This document shows, in pieces, positions 1-9,818 of a stretch of 64,000 bases of DNA. The DNA lies in assembly GCA_963978545.1 (NCBI GenBank), contig OZ021722.1, positions 5,460,001 to 5,524,000 on the forward strand. The letters are read 5' to 3'. The notes under the pieces were generated by a model. It had not been told where the DNA came from, did no database searches, and worked only from the letters and a program-made list of their open reading frames with translations. This DNA comes from Linyphia triangularis. Lineage: Eukaryota; Arthropoda; Arachnida; Araneae; Linyphiidae. Position numbers and translations under genes: made by a program. Positions within the stretch are counted from its first letter, which is position 1; each line of letters begins with the position of its first letter.

Positions 1-424
1 TAAAAATGAAACTTTAACAAAAATAAAACAAAAGCCAAACCTCACCCGATAGAATACATCATAGTTATGCAAACCAAACAACGAGAAACAAACAAAAACC
101 CTCACTCGCAAGATTGTTTCTCGAGCAATCAAAACAAAGCCTCGTCCGGAACGAGCTCACTAATTCTTTACTCCGAGGCATCACTTAACAAAAATCTGCT
201 TCAGAAATAACACAAGAGAAGAGGGGAGAACAAAGACGAATATAACGGGAGATACAACGGGAAGAAAAAAAAAAAGACTTCTCTCACAACAATTGAAACA
301 AACGACCACGAAATGTAATGTCGGGACCGCCTTTTCTTCCCATACAAAACAATCCCCTCTGCCACTTCATTCGTAACACATATGACGTAGAATGGTTTAT
401 TTTGATATTTAATATCGTTATATT

Positions 425-672
425 AATATTAATAATTATTTTTCGAATAACAAATTGCAGTTATTGTTTAGGAGCTATTGTAATTTTTATTAATATCAAC
501 ATCAGAAATTTGAGTATCATTATCCTTATGCTAAAACATCATATTAATAATAATAAACATTTCCGATAACAAACTACAATTATAGTTTTGGAAACTATTA
601 CAATTTTTATTAATAACAGCATCAGAAATTTAAGTATCATTATCCTCATGTTAAAGTATCATCTTGATCCTA
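425..672. repeat. Two-copy tandem duplication, period ~120 bp
   Basis: The phrase ATCAGAAATT followed by (T/A)GAGTATC or TAAGTATC recurs at 501 and 621. The flanking AATTTTTATTAATA blocks keep the same 120-bp spacing, and the copies differ by scattered substitutions. The rest of 1-900 is AT-rich with no gene or RNA that I can recognise. Confidence 0.6.
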
Positions 673-949
673 ATTATAAATATTTTTTATTATGAATATC
701 ATAAGTATGATTTTTAAGAGAAAAAACACAAAAATTGAATGATGATATTATTGAAATCGTATCGAGAAGTTTTCTTTGATGGTTTATAAACATTCCATTT
801 AAATTTTTAAGAAGTGCCCTAAAATAAATTAGCAATATTTAATGTTAGGTCTGTCGAATTAGAATATATTGTTTTCTACATATCCTTGTTCAATAAAATA
901 ATAATTATTATTCTTATATTAAGTAAGTATATAAGTCCCTAACATAATA

Positions 950-1022
950 ATAATAATAATAATAACTTCTCAAATGTAATAATAATTGTTTTAAAATAAT
1001 ATGGTTTATTAAAAATTCATAA

Positions 1023-1053
<31 letters not shown>

Positions 1054-1366
1054 AATAATAATAATAACAACAAGAAGAAGATTGATTTTTAGGATGACAT
1101 TTTATATCTATGCTCATTCTCGTTTTAGTTTTTTCTTGTTTGGTGTGTAATTATAATAATAATTATTATTACACTAATTGAATATTATTATAAAACGCTC
1201 GAACCTTATGAAAATAATAACTTCCTAGATGTAACAACAATTATTTTATACTAGTATATTTTATTAAAAATTCATAATTTTGTATAGTAATAACAAGAAG
1301 AAAAAAAAGATTGACTCTTAGAATGACATTATAAATCTATGCCCATTCTGACTTTAGTTTTTTTTT
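950..1366. repeat. Direct duplication ~250 bp apart, with poly-T and AAT microsatellite
   Basis: A block containing AATAACTTCTCAAATGTAA, TTTATTAAAAATTCATAA, a (A)n/(AAT)n stretch and AGGATGACATT...CTATGC(T/C)CATTC occurs at about 958-1132. It recurs, degenerated, at about 1209-1366. A 27-bp poly-T run (1023-1049) lies in the first copy. The duplication appears simply to have drifted, and no coding potential is visible. Confidence 0.55.
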
Positions 1367-1559
1367 TTTACACCGAAACACATATCCATTATTTTTAACT
1401 AGCCATTACTGGCAGCTAATTTTCCACCGCACAATTCAAACAAACAACCGCACGCAATCAAACACCACTTCACCGGCTCTTTCACCCGACAACAAAAACA
1501 TGCCCGGGGACTTCAATCACTCCACAGTCGCATCCCACCACAATTCAAACACATCAGAA

Positions 1560-1740
1560 AGAGAGCATTTCCGAAAGAAAAAATAATAATAATAATAATA
1601 ATAACTTACCCCGATAACAACAAAAATAAAAGACAATAATAAAAGTGTGTAGGGGGAGGGGGGAAGCCCACTCCCTCACATAATCATTATCATCCCCCCC
1701 CTCCCCCCTCCCCAGATGTATATAAGAAAGAATAGCTCAC
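1560..1740. other. Homopurine/homopyrimidine and AAT microsatellite region
   Basis: An (AAT)n run at 1582-1605 is followed by a G-rich block near 1650-1665 and a C-rich block near 1694-1713. The two blocks could pair as a hairpin or form unusual DNA. The stretch lies just inside the putative intron of the leftward transcript proposed at 1741-1860. Confidence 0.5.
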
Positions 1741-1794
1741 CTTGTGACGCAATGCCATCTGCGAAGAGGAGATGAGAAACGGGAAGAGTCGCAT
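1741..1794 (-). other. Candidate coding part of a first exon, leftward gene
   Basis: On the minus strand an ATG at 1794 opens exactly 18 codons (MRLFPFLISSSQMALRHK), ending in CAAG at a consensus splice donor, CAAG|GTGAGC (exon end 1741). A second in-frame ATG at 1758 is preceded by GCAG and would give MALRHK. A competing donor (GGG|GTAAGT) lies at about 1610. The exon would read out of the window to the left, and no acceptor or second exon can be identified in 1-1600. This is inferred from splice and start signals and local composition only; a chance donor in non-coding DNA is quite possible. Confidence 0.3.
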
Positions 1795-1880
1795 CAACTT
1801 CTTGGAGAGTCGCGCGGGAGAGTGAGATGGTTGTGGCGCGGCTTCTACGTCACCTGTCAATGTGCGCATGCGTGAAGGAA
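1795..1880 (-). promoter_or_regulatory. Candidate CpG-containing promoter with NRF1-like and CRE-like sites
   Basis: In an otherwise CpG-poor, AT-rich neighbourhood this stretch carries several CpGs (CGCGCGGG, GGCGCGGC). It has an NRF1-type palindrome (TGCGCATGCG, 1863-1872) and a CRE-like TACGTCAC (1846-1853) overlapping CACCTG. Such elements are typical of TATA-less promoters. Together with the donor at 1741 they suggest leftward transcription starting near 1800-1860. No TATA box is evident. Confidence 0.35.
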
Positions 1881-2374
1881 GAAGGTTAAAAATGGAAGGG
1901 GGGGGGGGGAGAAAAAAAAAGGTTTTGTCTTTTCCCCTGCTGGACTCGGGTGTGATGCAGGGAAAGTCACGTTATTGTTGGGATGTGATAATGGCGGAAG
2001 TTGGTTTTTTGGGGTTGGCAATACTGCTAGAGAATGCCTCTGAAATAGTTTAAAGTGTAATGAGAAACTTTTGGGACAAAGTTTAAGGTAAATTATAACA
2101 ACGGAAAGCAGATAAGGAACGAGTAACAAATAATAAAGAGAGTAGATAATTATAATTAATTTTATTATAAGTATCCTAAAATTATAATTCTTCTTGTTGA
2201 CACAAATTAATTTAATCATGAAGCGATTATCATTGTTATTGTTTTTCTTGCTGTTATTGTTTTTAGCTGTAGTAGTAACAGTTCAAGTAGTAAATGGTAA
2301 GTTTAGTTTGAAAAATGTAGTATATAATAATTGGTAAGTACCGCAAATTAGATTCAACTTAGATCCAAGGAGCT

Positions 2375-2541
2375 TACTTGGCCCGAGAATGATAAAGTGA
2401 TGTATGTCGTTCCTAATACTGGTTTATTGAAATGTCTGACGTAGTTCTTAGTTCCTAACGGAGGATTTAATAATAAACCACAATACAATAAACCAGTATC
2501 AGGAGCGACTTACATCACTTTATCATTCTGGGTCCAAGTAA
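2375..2541. mobile_element. Small palindromic MITE, ~50-bp inverted ends
   Basis: The left arm (ACTTGGCCCGAGAATGATAA, continuing into AGTGATGTA and on to CTGGTTTATT) is the near-perfect reverse complement of the right arm, which ends CATTCTGGGTCCAAGT at 2539. About 53 bp pair on each side around a ~60-bp centre. It has no coding capacity, and the family cannot be assigned from the ends. Confidence 0.7.
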
Positions 2542-3309
2542 CTCTTATTTATGGTATATTTTAACTTTTTGTTCAAATTTCTTAAGTGCGCATTGTCGCG
2601 ATTTCAGATCTTTTTAACCTTAGAAAAAATATCAAACTATATTTCGGGAAATATTTTGTTCAAATTTATGATAATATATTTTAAATCTCAAATGCGGATG
2701 AAATTTAAAATGATAATCGACTGGAGATATTTACTTCTTTCAAACCGATATGTGGATGCTATTGTATAAGAACAAATATTATCCGGAATAATAATGAATG
2801 CCACATTTCCTGGACCTTTATCTAAAACTAATTAAGATAAATTGTCTCTGTTTTAGATTTGTATTCTTTCGTCCATCTCCTTAATATGCGTTAAAAATCG
2901 CATTTAATGATACTTTATAAAACCATTTAATAGATGTTTCCAAAAGGCGTGATTTCTTTTTGCGGTTAATTATGCTTGCTAATGATGGCGATAATGATTT
3001 TTATGAGAAAAATTCCATTTATAATGAATCGATGTACGTGTACTACTGCTCAAGTAGAATGCATTCGCTGGGCATCATTAATGATTGTGAAATGCTTCTA
3101 TTATCAACCATAACTTTTTTTTTAAATAACTTGTTTCAGTATTAAGAATTTTAATTTCCTAAATTCAAGTGCAATGTTCTTTTATTATTGGTATTGGAAA
3201 TTTTTCTTGCGCAAGAGCCGGCATAAGGGCTGTTGCGCCTCAACGTTGTGTTTTCAGGATCTGTGGGTGAAAATATGAGGGTCTTCCTTCTATTAACTTC
3301 TTTAAGTTA
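2542..3309. other. AT-rich DNA, nothing recognised
   Basis: Short chance ORFs only (60-72 codons, no family resemblance). No repeat, RNA or regulatory signature that I can support. Confidence 0.6.
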
Positions 3310-3320
3310 GTGTTTTGAAT

Positions 3321-3499
3321 GGGTTCGATGGTTGGTTTATACGCTCAAGAACCTAATTTTATGCAAAATGACGGCTAATCAGGCCAGAACCCACAGCTTA
3401 ACATGGATTCCGAACCACAATGAACATCCTCCCAGGATTCAAACCCTGCACCATTGGCATGCGAGGCCAGATCCCTAATCCCACAGCCATCAGTTGGGC
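3321..3499 (-). mobile_element. tRNA-derived SINE, family 2, with target-site duplication
   Basis: Read on the minus strand, the head carries GGCTGTGGGATTAGGGATCTGG (A-box region), CCTCGCATGCCA and a B-box-like GGTTTGAATCC. The body, GTTCATTGTGGTTCGGAATCC, leads into GCTCAA and TTGGTT at the tail. The copy is flanked by direct repeats GTGTTTTGAAT at 3310-3320 and 3500-3510, an 11-bp TSD, so both ends are well defined. It is non-coding and is mobilised in trans by a LINE. Confidence 0.8.
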
Positions 3500-3547
3500 G
3501 TGTTTTGAATCGGAGAAAACTCATCAGTTTATATCCCTAGGATCCAT

Positions 3548-3734
3548 GTCGACTAAACGGTATATTGATTAGCATACTAGCTTCTAGAGCGTGAGGTTGC
3601 GGGTTCGAGTCCCGTGTTAGGCATGGGTGTTTGTAAATGTATGTTGGCTTGTCAAATGACGAATGTTTCGGCGCATTATAGCCCTCTCGTTGGTGACGGT
3701 GCCAGATAATCTGAAAACAACCAACCAACCAACC
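3548..3734 (+). mobile_element. tRNA-derived SINE, family 1, intact ends with 13-bp TSD
   Basis: The tRNA-like head (GTCGACTAAACGG, a degenerate A box, then GGTTCGAGTCC as B box) is followed by TTAGGCATGGGTG and a body containing TTTCGGCGCATTATAGCCC and GCCAGATAATCTG. It ends in an (ACCA)n-type tail. Direct repeats CCCTAGGATCCAT at 3535-3547 and 3733-3745 are its TSD. This is the only one of the four copies in the window with an uninterrupted B box. Confidence 0.88.
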
Positions 3735-4104
3735 CTAGGATCCATACAATTTAAAAAGAAAGTGTTCTGCTTTGGAAATCAAAAATTAGATTAGTTATAA
3801 TATTTCGTTAAGTTCAGCTCAAGGCTAAATATTTTTTCTCAAATAGGAGTATTACCACATTCATGAAAAAAAATCTGTGAATACTGGTATCTATTTTTAC
3901 TGCAAGTTCAATTTTGGGCGTGTTCTCCTTTTTGGTATTATTTAGTATTAATTGGTTTAATTATTGATAATAATATTATTTTTAAGTAATTAAGTGATAT
4001 TTAAATACTTTGTTACATTCCAATTCAATGAAAGATGATAAAAAGCCGCGCAGTAAGTTTTAAGCGAGTTTTTAATTTATATCGTTTCATGAAGGGATCT
4101 TTTT

Positions 4105-4534
4105 TTGGAGATCGGAAATATCGATCAATATAAATATCGATACTATATCGTTGCATAGGGAAAAATATCGATATATCGAAATATGATTTTTTTTTTATTT
4201 GTTTTTCAATTTTGCCAGAAACGATGTTTTTCGGGGCAAATTTCTACTTTTCATGAATTCATGCCAAAATTGTTTTAATAAATATATTATAAAAATTGTT
4301 TTATTAAATCAATTATATTATCAATCAAAATAAATAAAATACATTTGGATGTCAATGCATAAATTCACTTTTATTTTTAAAGAAGAAATTTTGAAAAAAG
4401 TAGTTTATCGCATATTTTGCTGATAGAGATGTTTTTAATATTTAGAATTAGATGCAAGTTCCAGGCACACGCTGGCAACAGAAACGGTGCTGTGTTAATA
4501 ACTACTAATAAATTATCTTATCTTTCCATTATAT

Positions 4535-4577
<43 letters not shown>

Positions 4578-4800
4578 GTTTGGTTGCCATTTTAAATGTC
4601 TCTCAGCCAAGTCCAAACTTCAGTTTTTAAGTTTTTGAAAATGGAATAAAGAAAATCGAAAAAACACATGGAACTACAAAACGATCATCAAAAAACTAAA
4701 AATGTTTGAAAATATCGATATATCGGTTACTTCTATCGATATTTTTAGTATCGATAATTTTTTTTAAAATATCATCGTATCGATATATCGCCGAACTTTA
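4105..4800. mobile_element. Non-autonomous hAT-like element with 8-bp TSD
   Basis: The left end (TTGGAGATCGGAAATATCGAT) and the inverted right end (TAAAGTTCGGCGATATATCG) are related terminal repeats, rich in ATCGATAT words. The 8-bp flanks match exactly: ATCTTTTT at 4097-4104 and 4801-4808. An 8-bp TSD with short terminal inverted repeats is the hAT signature. The 696-bp interior has a 40-bp poly-T (4537-4576) and no transposase. Confidence 0.65.
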
Positions 4801-4884
4801 ATCTTTTTCGTTCCTACTCACCAAATGTCAACATTTTATACAAAGTAGTTTCTAAATGCAATGTGCTTGAAGATTGCAACATAG

Positions 4885-5130
4885 CTATACTAAACTCCAA
4901 CTTAACTTGACATCACTAGACGATAGATCTTCACCGTGCTCATAGGCAATTAATCCATTTTAGCGGAGTGAAGACATAATTCTCGACAAACCTTTATAGC
5001 CTTTTGTTCCCTACAGGGTTGTGGTTTGGCGAACATTATGCTTTCAGGCCGCCAAAATGGATTAAATACCTATGAGCACTGTGACGATCTACCGTCTAGT
5101 GATGTCAAGTTAAGTTGAAGTTTAGTATAG
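4885..5130. mobile_element. Solitary foldback MITE (same family as the array at 37,940-39,377)
   Basis: CTATACTAAACTCCAACTT at the left mirrors AAGTTGAAGTTTAGTATAG at the right. Almost the whole 246 bp is two inverted arms, including CTCATAGG...ATTAATCCATTTT against AAAATGGATTAAATACC...CTATGAG, around a GCCTTTTGTTCCCTACAGGG centre. It is diverged from the array copies, so it is an older, separate insertion of the family. It is non-coding. Confidence 0.85.
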
Positions 5131-5404
5131 AATAGGGAATGATCTTTGCTAGGACTTTCTCTAAAAGTACGGTGCAAATACTATGCGGCACGTCCCTAAA
5201 TTAGCCAAAGGTTTTATTAAACAAAATACACAGATTTCCATTCACAAATGCATGTCATACAAAAATGTTACAAAAACAATTTCGAATTCGCTCTTTTCCA
5301 GTTATTTATTTCGTGTTAATATTTACATGTCAGTCTAAATTGAAATAAAGAAATTTTTTCTTTACCCGTTGACTTTTATTTCATTGTTAGCTCAAATATG
5401 GCAG

Positions 5405-5438
<34 letters not shown>

Positions 5439-5872
5439 CTGCATTAATGAGGTTACATCAGTATTTTTTTCCATCTATCCTCCCTAGACAAGCAATAATC
5501 AAAAAACCACAAGCGTTTTTTTTTTCTTTTTTTCCTACTTTTTCTTCTTTTTTTTTTTCCCCCGTCTTTTCTTAGATAATGAAAGAAAAAGTTTTCTAAA
5601 AACATCACTGCCCTGATTTCTTAATTACTCGGAAAGTTTTTGTAGCATTTGTTATCGTGCATGTTTCTTTATTTTGAAACGAAGAGAAGAAGGAAGATTA
5701 ATTTTATCTCAGTGGGAATAGAATTTTGCTAGAAATTGGAGTATGTACTCAAAATATCGTTTAAGAAAGAAATTGAAAATACTAATTACAATTATTTACA
5801 CACATGGTAGTATATATAATAATATTTTAGTAAGTGTTCATAATTTTAAGTAATGACCATTTGTACTTTTAA
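5131..5872. other. Poly-T rich spacer
   Basis: Contains poly-T runs (about 5408-5435 and 5516-5560) and otherwise AT-rich sequence. No gene or identifiable repeat seen. Confidence 0.6.
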
Positions 5873-8190
5873 TTACCCATATGTATACATAGGGTAATAA
5901 AAATATAGGATTCAATAAAAATAATCAATTTTTTTTTTTTTTTTTTTTTTTTTCATTTCTCCACGACTTGAAACATTCTGATTTCAAAAAAGTGATCGAG
6001 AGAAAATGTTTGTCTGTATATCTGTGGTCAGCATGACTTTCAAACAAATTTACCAACGATATTCAAATTTGGTGTTCGTGTTGGTGATGGCATAGGGACC
6101 TACCATTAAGGTTTTCATCAAAATCGCGCATGCTCATAAGGTAGCTGCCATTGAAAAAATAATGTTTTTGAATGATTGCTAAAAACGACTCAGACGATTT
6201 TAATCAAAATCGCAATCGTAATGCCATTTGAGGTGTTTTAAACATCCCCACCTTCAATATTTCAGTAAAAATGCTTTAATGGCTTGAAAAGTTGAAAAAC
6301 GAATGCCTTCAACACAGAGTTCTCTTTGCTTGAACATAGCTCATCAACGATCGTTTTTTCTCCTCTCCTCAGTTTCACTTATAAGAAAGAATAATATGAA
6401 AAGAATCGAAAAGTATAATGCCAAAAACACCATTTTGTAGATTATTATTATTATTATTATTTTTTTTTTTTAAAGAGTAGTATAAGATTTATTGAAAAAA
6501 ATATCACTAAACTGGTCATTTTTTCTAAACGAATGATGAAAATATAAAAATGGTGAATGATACATCAGTAATATAGTGTAATTGAAAATTGTGCGATGTT
6601 CCACACCCCTAGTTTTAAATCCTTTATATTAACTTTGATTTTGTGTGTGTGTCGATGGGAGGCAAATCTGTGGAAGCCTAATTAGCCCCTTTGCCGTCAT
6701 CCTATCAAGCTGAAACATAGTACATTGATTCAATATCAATGACAATGCATTCTATCAAATTTAGGGGCTGTTACTGTCACTAAAAGGTCGCTTTTACGGA
6801 ATACTAATAAACCAACTTTCTTTATCCAATCGCTAATGGAGTAATAATATAACCGACCATCATTGAAACTCTTTCCTGTTGCCATATTTTGCTTAGTAAA
6901 TAAATAATATTTTTTTTTATTCAGAATAAATAAATGATATTTGGATGTGAGAGCATAAATTCAAGTGTATTGGTGATTAATAAATATTGAAACGTAGTTT
7001 GATGAATATAAAATATTTTACTAAGAATTTATATTAAAATTATATAAAGGATTTATATTAAAAAACTTAGTTATGGGTTCTATTATTTATATTTTACAAG
7101 GATTTAGTATTGATAGTACAAAAATAAAATTTACACTTTAAGTGCTCATGCTATATGCGAAGGTTTTTTAAACAAATGTAATTATTAAGCAGACAAACGT
7201 ATTTCATTTTCAACGCAGTTTCATATTTTCATTTCTATTATTACATACAGTGTGCAAAATGCAAAAATGGTAAAGTGAGAAATGTTTTCAAATTAGTTGA
7301 TATCGCTTTTTTCTTATTTGTTTGCAATGGAATTTTGACTAACAGACTTTTAAAAATTCAAAGAAGAATTAGTTAACCTTGTTCTAAGTAAAAATAATGT
7401 ATTTTCTTATATTATATTTTGTAAAAACCAAACAATGCATAGATTTTAATATTCTTTACCCAAATAAAAGCTAGGGGTGTAGAACATCGCACAACTTTCA
7501 ATTATACTGTAATACTGTCGTGGATTTGTGCCATTTACCGTTTTTATATTTTCATCATTCGCTTCGAAAAAATAGTCAGTTTGGCGGTGTTTTTTTGCGA
7601 TAATTCTTAAATGAGTCTTAAAAAGAGAAACCTTTTCCAAAATGTTGCTTTTGGAGATATACTTTTCGATAACTCTTATGTAATACTTTATTAGAAGCGA
7701 AACAGAGGAGAGAAGAGAAAAAAGTATCGTTGATGAGCTATGTTCAAGCAAAGAGAACGCTGAGATGAAGGCATTCGTTTTTCAACTTTTTACGCCATTA
7801 AAGCATTTTTACGGAAATTTAGGACGTGGGCGATGTTCATAACATCTTAAGAGGCATTACCACAGCGATTCTTAACAAAATCATTAGAGCCGGTTTTTAA
7901 CAATTACTGAGAAACATGATTTTTTTCAAATGGCAACTACATTATGCTCATGCGCGATTGTGGCGAAAACATCATTGGTAGGTTTCTCTGCTCTCTCCAA
8001 CATTCACACATCGTATGCCAATTCGTTCGGGAGTTATGCTGACCACAGACATACAGACATACATATTTTCTAGACCACTTTTCTGAAATCAGGGTGTTCC
8101 CGAACGTGGAGAAATGAAAAAAAACAAAAGATTTTTTTTTTTTTTTACCGAATGCTATACTTTCATTAACCTATGTATACATATGGGTAA
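5873..8190. mobile_element. Large foldback element with ~0.7-kb inverted arms
   Basis: Both ends carry the same self-complementary cap: TTACCCATATGTATACATAG at 5873, and its reverse complement ending at 8190. The arms (about 5873-6610 and 7450-8190) match inverted over long distances. Examples are GATCGAGAGAAAATG...GTCTGT, the CACTAAACTGGTCATTTTTT region, and GTGCGATGTTCCACACCCC against GGGGTGTAGAACATCGCAC. Arm identity is only moderate, so the copy is old. The ~0.85-kb centre encodes no recognisable transposase. No TSD was found. Related single arms occur at 24,191-24,310 and 56,530-56,960. Confidence 0.7.
6640..6810 (+). repeat. Dispersed repeat R5, copy inside the foldback centre
   Basis: Contains TAATTAGCCCCTTTGCCGTC, TCAAGCTGAAACATAGTA and ATGACAATGCATT, then TGTCACTAAAA. 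The same words in the same order recur, diverged, near 42,160-42,330 and at 51,955-52,345. It is probably a fragment of a larger dispersed element, class unknown. Confidence 0.5.
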
Positions 8191-8842
8191 GAGAAAATAA
8201 TAATTTAAAATTAGACGTTGTTTAAATTTCACGAATCAGCTTTTTGCAATAAAATTTATAAATTGCAATTTGATTTTCTGTATTTAATACACAGAACCAC
8301 TGATGTTATTCTTCAGTTTAAAGAGAACTGTTGGATAAGAAAACTCTTATATCAGAAAATTGCTGGAAAGACCTCAAAGATTGTATCTGCTGTTTCTTCA
8401 AAAGCAACAAAATTTCGATAGCTTTGAAGGAGCACTAAGTGCTTCCGTGATGCTACGGTTTTATTTTCAGTTGCGAAAGTAATAGCGTCTTTTTATCCAA
8501 GATTTGTTTCTAGTTCAAATGAAACTGGATTTAAAAAAAGTTGCAAATATTTCATTGGAAGTGAAAATTTCGTATCTTTCTCCGTATCAACACATTCATA
8601 AGTGTTCCATTTCAGAAATGTGTTACGTTTAAAATTTCAAAACTTTAATTATGTATGGGTATTCTTTTTCCTGTTTTTAACCGATTATTTGAAACCATTT
8701 CATAGGATTTGACTGCTTCGAACAAGTCACCGCATCTTTTTTTCTTCTTCTTCTTCTACCACTTCTCAAGTTATTCCGATTGTGAATTGTGTCGTTTAAC
8801 AGTACGTTTTGATTCTTCTTTCGTACAATCCATTCAATTTTC
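8191..8842. other. AT-rich spacer, nothing recognised
   Basis: A (CTT)n run near 8740-8756 and short chance ORFs only. Confidence 0.6.
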
Positions 8843-9006
8843 TTAATTGGTGACCGGTGAAAATAGTAGAAGATTGAAATTGGTACTTCCCCAGGTGCAC
8901 AAATCCTCTAACAAATATTGGCTTAATACTGGCTGGTCCCGATGAGGACCTTTGTAGACTGCCCGTTGCAACGGATCTTGGCCAATCTCTCCCAATGCGG
9001 AGTAAA
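8843..9006 (-). other. Coding-looking fragment abutting the solo LTR
   Basis: On the minus strand, immediately downstream of the LTR and its ATAT duplication, a frame stays open for about 54 codons: FYSALGEIGQDPLQRAVYKG, then PHRDQPVLSQYLLEDLCTWG, ending FSPVTN*. The frame also runs back into the LTR, giving a chance fusion of 70 codons. The last ~28 bases of the window (63,973-64,000) encode a related NGEIGQDP on the plus strand, so this is a multicopy sequence. I do not recognise the family. It may be a piece of a retrotransposon interior or of an amplified gene. Confidence 0.35.
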
Positions 9007-9010
9007 ATAT

Positions 9011-9814
9011 TGTTGCGTGGACGGGTTTGAAAGATTTGAAGCCAAAGCAGATCAAAACTTGTAGAAATTTATTCCAATATAACTCTTCACAGATTCTCTT
9101 ACAACTCCAGAACTTCTCGTTCTAGTAGACTCAATGCAGCTCTTTTCACAACAATAGAGCACAAAACAGCAGTTAAAAACTTGACAACACAACTGCTCAA
9201 ATCGCTGCAAAAGACAATGCAATACAGTTCGCTTTAGAACTACACTGAATGCTCACTGAGACTCAGTATCTCAACTCAGTAATTCCAGTCAACTAACTGA
9301 CTCAACTCAGTCAACTAACTGACTAACCTAACTCAGCAACTGACTCAACTCAATCAACTAACTTCCCGCTCACTTGGCCTGTCTTATATAGGAGAAGCGA
9401 ACATTCTTGAAACTTCTAGAGATATTTGGAGAACTTTCTAGATGGTAGTCGAAAAGTCCTATACATGTACATGGGGACCGAAAATGTCACCAAATGGTCG
9501 CCAAGTTTGGAGACATTTGGTGATTTCTCGCCAAATTTGGCGACAAAAATTAGTCTTTAAAACCCTCGCCAACTTGGCTCTATCTCGCCAATTTGGCGAT
9601 ATTGTCATTACCATAATGTTAAATGCCCTGCTCCTTGTAAAACTCGCTTTCCAACGTTATCTCTGTAAAACTCGTTATCAAGCATTAAGACACACATTGC
9701 GGGGAAGCAAACTAAAGACGAACTATTGCACTGCCTTATGCAAAATGTGCATAAATTTTCCTATTAACAAATTAAAACTACGAAATAATTACAAATATAC
9801 AAAAATTCGTAACA
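9011..9814 (-). mobile_element. Solo LTR (Gypsy-like), flanked by 4-bp ATAT duplication
   Basis: Read on the minus strand it starts TGTTACGAATTTTTG and ends CGTCCACGCAACA. It has a TATA box (TATATAAG, about 9384-9391) and a polyadenylation signal (AATAAA, about 9068-9073). ATAT lies at 9007-9010 and 9815-9818. It is 804 bp long, and no primer-binding site, polypurine tract or internal domain follows, so it is a solo LTR. Downstream of the TATA box lie repeated TGAGTCA-type words, and upstream clustered TTGGCGA palindromes. A ~775-bp relative is at 62,317-63,091. Confidence 0.78.
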
Positions 9815-9818
9815 ATAT

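Noticed and set aside
3548..3620. Functional tRNA gene
   Set aside because: A and B boxes are present but the acceptor and anticodon stems do not pair, and the sequence continues into a SINE body flanked by TSDs.
9011..9814. Full-length LTR retrotransposon
   Set aside because: No second LTR in the same orientation nearby, no primer-binding site or polypurine tract, and no gag or pol coding sequence; the copy has its own ATAT duplication, as expected of a solo LTR.
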